64,000 nt of DNA, taken from Lateolabrax maculatus. Taxonomy: Eukaryota; Chordata; Actinopteri; Acropomatiformes; Lateolabracidae. The translations under genes and the position numbers were made by a program. Numbering within the stretch: position 1 is the stretch's first letter; each line of letters starts with the position of its first letter. The notes below the pieces were generated by a model, which saw only the letters and a list, made by a program, of their open reading frames with translations, made no database searches and was not told the origin of the DNA. This document shows positions 1 through 9,409 of this stretch, piece after piece. The stretch is taken from contig CM062206.1 of NCBI GenBank assembly GCA_031216445.1, forward strand, positions 27,927,501-27,991,500. Direction: 5' to 3'.

Positions 1-1574
1 AGGTGAAGCAAACTACCTACCTAACTTACCTGAAGGACATGATGAAACAAGCCTTGAAAATGCCAGAAAGGTTCTCGTGGAAGAAATGAAGAAGAAACAA
101 CCCAATGGCACTCTCATCTCACAAATGATGGACCAATCATTCCCACTACGCAGACAAGAAATTGTAGAAAAGGAACCTGCTGTACAGAACATTGTTGAAC
201 GATGGCCAGCACTCTTCACAGACAGGTAAACTATTTTTGTTCTCAACCAATAAAATAATGCCTATCAAAAAGAAATTCAAGGTGTGTGGCTAGAAATCCA
301 AACACACTTGTTGGAATGTTAACACTTCTGCCATCTCTCCATCCCTACCCACCCCTCTCTCTACTTTTCAGGTGTTTGCTGAGTTCAACAGAATCGCAAG
401 TAAGAATCTTGAGGGAGACTTCTTTGAGGCTCTGGACCAGTATACCCCACGTTTCATTGAACTTTTCAAAACAAGAAGGGGAACTGTTGGCCAGAAGCTC
501 AGTGAGCTGATGCAGCACATGAGCTGGATGGTAAGTAGGTTAATTTTGCTTTTGATCTGTGTGATAGTTCATCAATCAAGTTCTAAATGAGATGATCCAG
601 CCCAACCTATTCTATTTCCTGTCTGACTTGTGCTTGTGCCTTGCAAATTACTCTGTTAACTGGTCTTTTCTCTCTCTGTGTATCATTAGACACCAGACGT
701 GACAGTACTTCGCTCTGTTGTCCTCAAAGGCATTCCTATTTTACTTGGTGACGACTCCAGTGAATTCTTCAAGACATGCTCTGTAAGTACTTGCACATAA
801 GAAAAAGTTTGGTCTGCATTAAAATAGAACTATATCTGTGCTGACATAGAAGATGTAATTTTATCTGCACAATATACAATATACATTTTGTACAGTGATT
901 GATGTATTTTGTATGGCAATTCCTCCACAGCTAATCTGAGAGGTATTTAAACAGCCAGTAAATAAAAATGAAATTTGCCACATAAACGTTGTACACATTA
1001 ATTAATTGTAAATCTAAGGAGCAGGAGTCCAGGCTGAAAAGTCAGTGTCACTGTTTAAGAATATATGGACCTTGTGGACCATAGCTTTAGTTTAATCATA
1101 CCACATTTATTTTGTTGGTTATATTGTAACAATCCAGTGTGAACACATATTTAAAACCATATTCCCTAGCAAATGCTTTCAACATTAAAAATGAATGTTT
1201 AGAAGAGCATAAATTGCCATGCTGAAGAATGTGTGTGTGTGTCTTTGTAGGGTACAGCGAGAGACGAGGCCCTAGAATGCACTGTCGGTGTGCTGACAGT
1301 TGTCAGTGAAGATAATCCTCATGAGGGTCCAAGTTCAGTAGACCTCCAGCCCATCTCCACTGCCATCATTCTGGAGGGAGGTATCATCATGGATCATATA
1401 AAAAAACTTGCCTCAGGCAGTTTGTCTGTTATTTGGGCTTACATATGCTTTGCATTTGGATTACCCAAAATGCATGGCAAATACACTCAACTTCATTCAG
1501 ACTGTGATGCTTGGACTGGGAAAGAAAACCTCCCACCAAAACTGTTAACTTTGAAGAACAGTCTACTGGGTTAG
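1..1574 (+). pseudogene. SAMD3-like C-terminal gene part, copy 0 (5' cut by window)
   Basis: The end of exon 3 (to 225), exon 4 (372-530), exon 5 (690-782) and exon 6 (1251-1574, stop TAG) are visible. Introns have GTAAAC, GTAAGT and GTAAGT donors and CAG, TAG and TAG acceptors. Exons 4 and 5 are multiples of three in phase 0, and the open frame runs through to the C-terminus ending LKNSLLG, which resembles the C-terminus of fish proteins labelled 'sterile alpha motif domain-containing protein 3-like' (from memory). The exon 3 donor is in phase 2 while exon 4 reads best in phase 0, so the frame does not carry across that junction. The exon 3 lesions seen in the complete copies are upstream of the window start here. 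Confidence 0.75.
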
Positions 1575-2924
1575 ACCAGTAAAGAGCCATCAGCTGTCAG
1601 ATAGCACTTTGTAAATTATGCAGCAGTTAATGTTCTCCTGTTATCAGAGAAAGTTTTATGCTTTCATGCAACTGAGCTGGCTTGTTTATGATCTCAAAAA
1701 AAAAAAAAATTCTATTAAAGTGTACCATGTTATGCTAGTATGCTAATGGTGGAAATAGCGCCACCTTGTGTTGCAAAGAGTTGTTAGATAATGTTGTCAG
1801 AAAGGAACCTAGCAAGGTTGACCTGTTTACATTTGTGTTTTGGGAAAACTTTTAATTATAGTAGTTATAATGTAGTACAAATACAAAACCCAAGGAGTGA
1901 TGTTTTTCTGTGTTGGTTTAAACCTTGGACTGATGCTTGCTTTGGGACACAAAAGCATTTGTTGTACTTTCAGTTTTGATCAGAAATGCAATGATTTTGC
2001 ATGCACTGAAGTCCTGTAATTATCAGGTGTTTACCTGTTTAATATTGTGAGACTGTTACATGCATAGAATTAGCTCACAAAAATGTGGTTTTATTTTTGC
2101 CATGTCCATGTCATGTTCTACAGTCAAATCAAACCACAAGTTTGTTGTTTAGCTGCTGTTTTGTACTTGAATGTACAAGAAAGTGATACTTGGGAACAGA
2201 ACACTTGAGGCTGAATAATAGATTTAATGCATATTGTTATTACAATAGCCTAACAGACATAGATCACACTATGAGCAATTTTACAACTAGCTTTAAAATA
2301 CATTAAATATGACAAGAGGATAGAGAACAGTAATTTTATTGTTTATTGTAAGGTTATTACATGAGTGATAAAACACACATTTTATATTGGAGAATTGGAA
2401 TCAAAAGTAACAATATCGAACATTTATTGTTCAGTCTAGATCTGTCAGTGATGCAATTATTTTTTTAATAAATGTTGTAATGCAGCTGAACAAACCCAGT
2501 GAGTGTTCTTTTAAAGTATATGTTTGTGGTGTTTTTCCCTTTATTAGGTAATAACAGCTAAAATAGATAAGAAATGGGAGAAGGACAAGGACCCATTCAA
2601 GGAAATTGGTTTGTTTAATTTAACTGAACTGAAATGAACTGAAAAAAAATGAGTGAGTAGTAAGTAGTAGGTATCATAATTCTAAGTGGGGTTAAATTTG
2701 TATCAAGCAGTCCACACAAAATGAAAAAATTAAGTTAACACTAAGCATGGCTATTAAGTTACATGAACTTTTTTTTTTTTTTTTAGTTGTACTACTTGAT
2801 TTGGTACTGCACGCTTAAAATAAACAAGCTTTTCTAACTCACTATTCTTAAGATTACTTTGCTTAATTTGCAACGAGTTTGCATACTTTTTTTAAGTAAG
2901 GTCAACTAATTAGATTTTACAGTG
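1..2924 (+). mobile_element. CACTG-ended DNA transposon, copy 0 (window-truncated 3' part)
   Basis: This is the 3' part of the same element that is complete at 6869-14258. The right terminus CAGTG lies at 2920-2924 and is followed by the AGTA target duplication at 2925-2928, after which ERV RT sequence resumes. Positions 1-1574 hold exons 3 (end) to 6 of the gene. Positions 1575-2924 are AT-rich 3' sequence with an A-run at about 1697, an ATTAAA signal just after it and a T-run near 2770; I see no further gene there. Whether this copy is of long or short type cannot be told because its 5' part is outside the window. Confidence 0.85.
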
Positions 2925-3461
2925 AGTATACGTACACACGTCTCCCGCAGAGCTATGTTGAAAGTCCCTCAATATTCAGTCGAGTATTGGCTAATGACCT
3001 GCAACACCTAGACGTGTCCAGTACAGTACTACAATATGTAGATGATCTCTTGATATGTAGCACCTCCAAAGCTCAATGTGTCTCAGCCCTGATGGCTTTA
3101 GAAAAGGGGGCTCACAAGGTGAGTAAAAATAAATTACAGTTTTGCCAGACACAGGTTGAATACTTAGGTAGACAACTCTGTGGCACTAAATGAGCTATAG
3201 TGCCCTCACAAATTGAGGCAGTATCGAAAGCTCCCAAACCACAAACGGTGAGACACATGTCGTCATTTCTGCCATCTCAGCTTTACTAGAAGCCATACAC
3301 CATCCAAAAGTGTTAGCCATCATTAAATGCGTAGCTCATCAAAAAACGAATTCCCTGATAGCTAAAGGCAACAACTTAGCAGATGAAGCCGCAAAACGCA
3401 TAGCTACACCCACCTGTATAGGACCACTGCTAGTAGCTGGAGATTGTGAACCACTGACAAA

Positions 3462-3495
<34 letters not shown>

Positions 3496-4720
3496 CTATA
3501 TATATGTGCTGCTATATAATAGCAGCACAACATCAGGCAAGTCCATATGCACATTCTGTATGGGCAAAAAGGGGGGCAAGTATAATCACTGAAGAAGGTC
3601 CATCACATGGGCTATGGCGAAGTGCACATGGACATATTGTCCTCCCAACATCTTTGGTACAGGTTGCTACACGTAGTGCGCATGGTCAGGACCATTGCAC
3701 AAGTGGGGAGGTGTTGAGACGCCTTCAAGCAGTCTGGTGGTCACCATTTTTCCGACCTGCGTTTGTAGCTGAGACAATAAAAAAAGCCCTAAAAATGCTA
3801 GGAATCAAACAGAAGTTCAGATGTGTGTATCACCCACAGTCACAGAGAGTAGTGGAAAGGGCAAATGGCATGCTAAAAGCAAAACTTGCAAAAATTAGAG
3901 CAGACAGTCAGTATAAAATCAATTGGGTAGATGCATTGCCACTTGCTTTGATGGCTATACGAACACTAACTAACACTAACACTAAGCTAAGAGACTAACA
4001 CATCTAATACCACACGAGGCACTTACAGGGAGACCGATGCCGGTTCCCTTTTGTAGAGGGCCGTATGCGAGCAATGTGAACGAGAACTAACATGCTACCT
4101 ACGACACCTAACGCAAATACACAAAGCTGTGCTCCAACAGGTAAAAGCTGTGTCTGAGGACAGAGACGCTGACATTCCAGAGCAGCTAAGGAGAGTTGAA
4201 CCTGGAGACTGGGTCTACGTAAAGGTGTTCAAACGAAAGTGGGACCAACCAAGGTGAGAAGGACCCTTTAAGGTTATCCTAACTACCCCAACTGCGCTGA
4301 AAGTAGAGGGTAAGAAATGTTGGTTCCATTTAAACCATTGCTGCAGAGCGAGGGATCCAGGTGAGACAGCAAGGGCACAGCACGATCCAGAAAGGGACGG
4401 TGAAGCCTCCCAACTGGAAGATAGACAGCTTCAAGATCCAAGGACAAAGATGATCACAGAGACTGGCTGAGAGGAGGAGTACCAGTAAACAACGTAATCA
4501 CACTCACGTATATAAAGTCAGCTCAATACAATCAAACATTGACATTAGGACCAGAAGGCATAAAAATAGACACGCATGTGGTTCACAGACAATGCCTAAA
4601 AGAAGGGACAGTGATGGTAGTGGTACAATGTTCACGAAATCAATGCACATAGATAAACCTACACCAAACCATGACAGCTGAAGAAGCAACCAAATTGACC
4701 CAAATTTAAGTAAAATGAGG
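2925..4720 (+). mobile_element. ERV pol 3' part: RT C-terminus, RNase H and integrase remnants (after copy 0)
   Basis: Starting right after the transposon, the frame encodes C-terminal RT with the active-site box YVDD at 3035-3046, then a TGA stop at 3191. A deletion jumps from the RT thumb region (about 3260) into the end of RNase H (GNNLADEAAK at about 3370). A TA tract interrupts pol at 3464-3492. The integrase HHCC-type N-terminus follows (3600-3770, with AHGQDH and WW), but most of the catalytic core is missing: the frame jumps to the YHPQS...VERAN segment at about 3830. The integrase C-terminal domain (GDWVYVKVF at about 4210) has an in-frame TGA. Positions 4370-4720 hold degraded sequence up to the LTR with no clear envelope domain. 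Type: gamma/epsilonretrovirus-like fish ERV, clearly inactive. This copy alone lacks 12 nt (four codons) at about 3080. Confidence 0.85.
3464..3492 (+). repeat. (TA)n microsatellite in ERV
   Basis: Pure TA tract between the RNase H and integrase remnants. It is followed by an 11-bp inverted repeat (TGTGCTGCTAT ... ATAGCAGCACA, about 3505-3532). Tract length differs from copy to copy. Confidence 0.95.
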
Positions 4721-5185
4721 TGTCTGAGCTGAGAGATGTCTCTCCCATGTGTGTCCAATGTTTAGATACTTGTGTGGATCCAATGTTTAGATACTTGTGT
4801 GGGAAATGTTTAGATAAGCCTATGTCCAAGGTCTGGCTACTTTCATAGATGGGTGCCCCTTGGGGGTTGTTTTCCTAAAGTTCCAAAGAGATGAGATCAG
4901 TTTCAACCTGAACTATAGGTTCCACCTTCCCTTTCTGTAAAATAGCCATGTATGGTTATGAGGTTGGCTCTGAGCCTATCTTGTCACCACACATTAGCTA
5001 TACCATGAGGCTTTAAAAGGTGTAGTTTGAGTGGAAAACGGGGGAGATTCACATTGGCTTCGGATCTTCTCACAGGCAATCCATGGTGCTTGTTTTGACG
5101 CTGTACTTTTTGTAATAAACCTTTTTATACAACTAAGTCGGTGTCAGCGGAGATTCCTTCATCATCATCACATCATCGCTACAGA
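4721..5185 (+). mobile_element. ERV LTR (3' LTR, approximate ends)
   Basis: A purine-rich stretch precedes TGTCTGAGC at about 4721, consistent with a polypurine tract and LTR start. U3 holds two 25-bp direct repeats (4754-4778 and 4779-4803, core AATGTTTAGATACTTG) plus a partial third. A TATA-like CTTTAAAAGG lies at 5011-5020 and a polyadenylation signal AATAAA at 5114-5119. The sequence then runs through a CAT-rich stretch into LINE sequence. The exact ends are inferred; no second LTR is present nearby for comparison. Confidence 0.6.
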
Positions 5186-5806
5186 AGATACAACACAGCC
5201 AACCCCTCTCAGACAGCTAAGGTCGCAAAAGGAGGAAGCATTTAGGAGTGGAGACAGAAGCAGGTTCAAAGAGGCAAAGTACAGGTTTAGCAAGGAGGTG
5301 AGGGGAGCTAAACGACTGTATTCTGAGAAACTCCAACACCAGTTCTCAGCCAAGGACTCTGCTTCTGTCTGGAAGGGGCTCAGAGAGCTCACCCATTACA
5401 AACCCAGAGCCCCCCACTCTGCTAACGACTTGCGCCTGTCCAACAATCTGAACAAGTTCTACTGTCGTTTCGAAAGACAATGGGACAGTCCAGACACAAT
5501 CCCCTGGGACTCCATCCACCAGCCCCAGGCCACCAGCTTCACCTCTCCCACCACTGCAGGGGCCTGGGCCTCTCCACAACTTCAAACCTCAGAGGCCCCC
5601 TTCCCGTCCACAGTGACACCTCTCTCAATCCTGGAGAGGGATGTTAACAGACAATACAAGAGACAGAACCTCCACAAAGCAGCCGGGCCAGACTCTGTCT
5701 CTCCATCCACCCTGAAGCACTGTGCTGACCAGCTGTCTCTGGTGTTCACAGATATCTTTAACACTTCACTGGAGATATCTCACATACCAGCCTGCTTCAA
5801 ATGTTC
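5186..5806 (+). mobile_element. LINE ORF2 fragment (CR1/L2-type)
   Basis: The open frame covers the endonuclease-RT linker and the start of RT. It includes a basic stretch (RSRFKEAKYRFSKEVRGAKR), a Ser/Thr/Pro-rich linker, and the RT motif KAAGPDSVSPSTLKHCADQL followed by IPACFK. It is truncated at both ends: no endonuclease and none of the RT palm with its catalytic Asp residues. The open frame starts in the LTR (5031) and ends in foreign sequence (5831), so the 266-codon ORF is an accident of joining, not a gene. Subfamily (L2, Rex or CR1) is from memory of similar fish elements. Confidence 0.75.
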
Positions 5807-6010
5807 CAGCAAGAGATACTGTAAGACTTAGAGCACACTGGCAGACGAAGAGAAAGACAAAAGACACTCACATATGTGCAGCCTGCAGTATACTGGATCC
5901 AATGGCCAGCTGACTCAGAACTTGCACACCAATGGAGTGTGTGAAAAGCCTGGATACAGAAAGAACTGCCCACAGCACAAGAACCACGACTGCCGCTGCA
6001 CTGCACTCTG
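5807..6010 (+). other. Unassigned sequence between LINE fragment and ERV pol
   Basis: About 200 bp after the abrupt end of the LINE frame. There are short open stretches but no protease active-site motif and no convincing gag zinc knuckle. It could be the degraded gag/protease part of the same ERV, or host sequence. Confidence 0.4.
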
Positions 6011-6868
6011 ATGTATGATGAGACTCAGCAACATACTGACTACAAAGAATGCTGGACAGAGTTGATTACAGGCAAAATATTATCTGTAATATGTCAAGAC
6101 CTGTATGTTGGACCACAAGGACCAGCAGCAGCAGTTACTCTACCACCAGAACTACGTCCCTGGTTTCAAGTCACCAGCTCCGTCCCACATGTTACACTCC
6201 TGATAGCTAATGGACATGAATCACGTGACCTAGGACCGATGGTGAAGGCAGCACTACAAGTGACTGTATGGAAACCAACTCAGAACACGCATGTGCAGTC
6301 ATCCTCCGATGGACAATATGTGAAAATATTTCTGCGAGCATATGACAAAGGAACAAGAGCCCAAGTGCTACTAAGTCAGAGATTCCCTACTCAACTGCCA
6401 CTCTCAGAAGAACATAGTGTGCTACTACATCAGATACCACATGAGTTATGGTCACATCATAAAACAGATGTAGGGCTAGTTAGGTCAGCACAGCCAGTTC
6501 ACATCAAAGCAAAAGAGGGCATTGTGTTGCCATACCAAAAACAATATCCCATTAAACCACACCAAATAGCAGGTATAAGACCCACCATCAAGGGCTTGGT
6601 AGCAGCAGGTGTGTTAAAACCAACAAAAAGTCTGTGTAATACACCAACTTGTCCAATAAAACAAAATAAACTCTAGTGACTATCGATTGGTGCATGATTT
6701 GTGCGCCATTAATTCCACTGTAGATGCAGAAGTACCTGTGGTTCCAGACCCACATACTTTGCTTTCTAATATCCCACATGACGCCTGTTGGTACACAGCA
6801 TTTGTTAGTGTGCCATTACACCCAGATTCACAGTATCTGTTTGCTTTTACATATCAAGGACAGCAGTA
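6011..6868 (+). pseudogene. ERV pol 5' part: spacer and N-terminal RT (left of transposon copy 1)
   Basis: The frame from 6011 encodes the region upstream of RT typical of fish ERV pol (DLYVGPQG, LGPMVKAALQ), then RT start with LWSHHKTDVGLV and the GIRPTIKGLVAAGVLKP stretch, ending in TAG near 6676. The frame then shifts to 6687 and continues RT (YRLVHDLCAIN, VVPDPHTLL). The segment carrying the first catalytic Asp (motif A) is missing: WYTAF runs straight into VSVPLHPDS. RT coding stops at the AGTA (6865-6868) where the transposon begins and resumes after its right end at 14259. An inactive, interrupted fish ERV. Confidence 0.85.
6865..6868. repeat. Target-site duplication AGTA, left
   Basis: AGTA directly precedes CACTG at 6869. 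The matching AGTA directly follows CAGTG at 14259-14262. Only 4 bp (or trivially 1 bp) matches flush on both sides. The same pair occurs at 30048/37442 and 47319/54726. Confidence 0.85.
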
Positions 6869-7046
6869 CACTGTAAATGCAAACATAGTATTTAATTAAA
6901 AATAGTAAATTGACTTAAATCAGTTTTTATCAAATTGCTATTAACACTTACTTTTAGTAAGTTACTTGTAATTTGTGGTTGAAAAATCTCACCAGCTCAG
7001 TCTACTTGAACTGGATTAATTTAGAAAAAGTATGTTTTCGATAATT

Positions 7047-7360
7047 GTGCTTTTACAAGTACATTTACTCAATACTGCACTTAAGTACAAAGTACTTTAA
7101 GTACTTTACTTTTTTTTTCATATTACTGTCTACTTTTACTCCACTACATTTCAGAGGGAAATATTGTACTTTTTACATCACTGCATATGTAATAATACAT
7201 ACGCGATATATAATAATAATCAGTAGTATGCTACTTTTAATTTTAATATTTTAAGTATTTCTTTTTGTGGTTATATGTTTTTTACTTAATTGAAATTTTC
7301 ACTGCAGGAGCTGTATTGTAAAAGAGTAGTTTCACGGAGTGGTATTAGTACTTTTGCTTC
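7047..7360. repeat. Non-autonomous hAT-like fish repeat fragment
   Basis: The sequence is made of AAGTACTTT/GTACTTTTAC-type words with CTTTTACTCCACTACATTTCAG and a GGTATTAGTACTTTTGC end. From memory this resembles an abundant fish interspersed repeat of hAT-derived type. No terminal repeats or target duplication could be defined, so the ends are approximate. Confidence 0.45.
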
Positions 7361-7405
7361 GATTTGAAAACTTCGCCGGCTTTTTTTTTTTTTTTCCCGA
7401 CCTGT

Positions 7406-7416
7406 GGGCATGCGCA
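7406..7416 (+). promoter_or_regulatory. NRF1-like site in GC-rich region (candidate upstream promoter)
   Basis: GGGCATGCGCA matches the core of the NRF1 consensus. It lies in a locally CpG-rich stretch (about 7365-7500) that contrasts with the AT-rich surroundings, directly upstream of a candidate non-coding exon with a strong donor at 7546. Confidence 0.45.
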
Positions 7417-7420
7417 ACTC

Positions 7421-7545
7421 CGTCCTCTCTACGCCTGACGGTATGTCAACAACACACCCGCAACGGACGAGGAGCTGGACCTAATCCCTGCAACAGCACT
7501 CGTTAAGGTTATTTTCAGCATTCTTGTGCTTGGCACACTCATTTG
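7421..7545 (+). other. Candidate non-coding exon 1 (copy 1)
   Basis: The sequence downstream of the NRF1-like site ends at ATTTG|GTGAGTAA, a near-consensus 5' splice site at 7546. It has no long open frame joined to the zinc-finger frame, so it would be 5' untranslated. The start is only approximate. Confidence 0.4.
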
Positions 7546-7652
7546 GTGAGTAATATTTTACCCTTGTTTAGACCGTTTTCTTTCTGTAAGTAAGCGCCAT
7601 ATTTTTCGTGCTTGCTAGTAATGATGTGTGTTGTAATGTCAGCTAACGCTGC

Positions 7653-7674
7653 CTCAGAGCTATATAGCTCTGAG
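7653..7674. repeat. 22-bp perfect palindrome
   Basis: The centre AGCTATATAGCT is extended by CTCAG on the left and CTGAG on the right, giving 11-bp arms with no loop. It lies in intron 1 and is present in all three long units (also 30836-30857 and 48106-48127). Confidence 0.8.
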
Positions 7675-8071
7675 CTAGCTGAACTATATTATGGACATAA
7701 CGTGTCTTACTTTTGTCACGTTAAAGTTGAGGAGAAACTTTAGTGTAGCGGTCGCGGGCGTGCTCGTCACGCGCACGCGCACGCGCACACCCGCTGTCGG
7801 AGTTGATTTTTTTTTCTGAGGCCAGTCATCTATGAGTACTCACTCACGATGAGAGACTGATCCCGGCGGTTTGTGAGTTTCCATGAGCAGGAGGGCATTC
7901 ACATGGCAGAACATCAGAACAAGTCTGGATGTATCATTTTATTTTACGCTCGGCTGTTAAGTTAGGACTATGCTAACTTAATGTTATTTTATTTAACCCT
8001 CCTCACTTAACACTAGTCATATTTGTAGCTGTGTCGTTTCCATGGTTACCACGTTTAGCGCGCCCAATGAG

Positions 8072-8713
8072 CCGGTCACCCGCTCCACTCAGTGTGATCA
8101 TTCTGCAGGATCAATGAACTGTCAGCGTGTTTAATCAATCATAACTCTGAATACTAAACTGATTTTCACGGGATTGTTTAATGCAAACGTCACACATGTA
8201 TATATAATATATATATATATATTATATATACAGATATATAGGGAGAGAGAGATAGATAGATAGATATAGATTTTCATTTTTTTTGATATATATGTAGATA
8301 TACATATTCATTTTTTCTGAGATCTAACTTCTGTCTATTGTGTTTTATCTTATATTGATGTATAATGTTGTATTGTTTCTTCATTTTTCAACTTATTAAA
8401 ATAGCTGAGTAGTACACAATCTGCTTCTGCTTCTCTATCATATATTAGTGTTTTTATATATATGTGTGTGTGTGTGTATTATATTATATCATACATAGCA
8501 TATATCACATACCAGAATATTCTATTACCGTTATGCCTATTATGTATATTAAAATACGCCGAATCATGTGTCCGGTATCATGCCTACATGTATGACGTTT
8601 GCAGAAAAAAATCCCGTGAAAATCAGTTTAGTATTCAGAGTTATGATTAATTAAATGCATTGACACTTCATTGTACCTGCAGACAGATTACACTGAGTGG
8701 AGCGGGTGACCGG
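8072..8713. repeat. Foldback element with 128-bp inverted arms
   Basis: The left arm (8072-8199) starts CCGGTCACCCGCTCCACTCA. The right arm (8586-8713) is its near-exact inverse, ending TGAGTGGAGCGGGTGACCGG. Inside the arms, AATCATAACTCTGAATACTA and CTGATTTTCACGGGAT match perfectly in inverse orientation. The centre (8200-8585) is TA-, GATA- and TG-rich. No clear target duplication flanks it. It could be a MITE/foldback insertion in intron 1, or part of the parent transposon. Transcribed RNA could form a long hairpin. Confidence 0.8.
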
Positions 8714-8716
8714 TCC

Positions 8717-8749
8717 AAGATGGCGGCCCCACGTCTCGTCAGCGCCAAT
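8717..8749 (+). promoter_or_regulatory. YY1-like and CCAAT motifs (candidate second promoter)
   Basis: AAGATGGCGGC (8717-8727) matches the YY1 motif that often sits just downstream of transcription starts, and CCAAT lies at 8745-8749. A TTTATAT sequence follows at about 8780. This is directly adjacent to the foldback right arm and about 365 bp before the exon 2 acceptor. Confidence 0.45.
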
Positions 8750-9111
8750 AGGCAGTAGCGGTCGATGCGGCGTCTACTCTTTATATGTCTATGCCGCACA
8801 CTGTTTACTTGCGCAGTGCTTGTCTGATCACACGAGGAGTGCAGTGAGAGCCCGCAGATCAGATTTGGGACAGACAAAAGGGTCTCCCTGTCTGTCTTTT
8901 TATCATAGCCTGTTACCATTGCTGGCATACTCAGTGGCCTAAGTTATTCTTTAAGGTTATGTTGTCTAGAATATGTACATTACAATACTGTCTTTGTGGG
9001 TAATAGGCCTATGTTACAGTTTTCACTTGTACTGGAAACAAGATGTTTATGAGTTGTGGTGAGCTTTGGTTGTGTTAAATTGTTGTATTCTTCTTAACTG
9101 TCCCCTTCCAG

Positions 9112-9158
9112 GCTCAGGCAGATGGTGATCAATCCACAGTTCCCTTGATACCACATAA
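9112..9158 (+). other. Candidate exon 2, 5' untranslated (copy 1)
   Basis: A 47-nt segment between a polypyrimidine tract with acceptor TTCCAG (ending 9111) and donor CATAA|GTGAGT (9159). In the frame that would join the zinc-finger exon in phase it contains stops, so it fits a 5' untranslated exon with translation starting in exon 3. Confidence 0.5.
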
Positions 9159-9409
9159 GTGAGTCATTTACCATTTACCTTTTGTACTGCTGTGTTCATT
9201 TGGTAGCTGTTCTTGTCTTAAAGAAGTTAAATGATTAAAAGCTTGATAATTAGATAGATTTTTGCAAGGATTTAGTTTTTTTCTGTTGCTCTGGTATTTC
9301 AAGTCTGATACTGCATGTTAGTGTTTTTGTTTTTTGTTTCTATTTTGCCGGGCTTGATGCTAAAATGATCTTTTCTTTTCAGATTTTTCAAGAAGACAAA
9401 AAACTTCCT

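Noticed and set aside
13..246. Minus-strand 77-codon open frame repeated in each unit
   Set aside because: It is the antisense shadow of exon 3 and the intron 3 start, with no independent features.
286..510. Open frame over intron 3 and exon 4 (MARNPN...)
   Set aside because: It starts in the intron and reads exon 4 in the wrong frame; the SAMD3-like frame of exon 4 is the other one.
1791..1979. 62-codon open frame in the 3' region
   Set aside because: No recognisable domain, no supporting splice sites, and it lies behind the polyadenylation signal.
4370..4720. ERV envelope gene
   Set aside because: Short open stretches only; no signal peptide, cleavage site or transmembrane segment can be recognised.
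5031..5831. Open frame of 266 codons as a protein-coding gene
   Set aside because: It crosses from the LTR into a LINE ORF2 fragment and out into unrelated sequence; only the LINE part is protein-like and it is truncated at both ends.
8697..8942. 81-codon open frame over the YY1/CCAAT region and its antisense partner
   Set aside because: GC-rich promoter-like DNA is open on both strands by chance; no domain and no frame connection to the zinc-finger exon.
9365..9409. ATG at 9365 as the zinc-finger start
   Set aside because: It lies in the polypyrimidine tract before the acceptor CAG (9382); the first Met inside the exon is at 9410, directly before the first finger.
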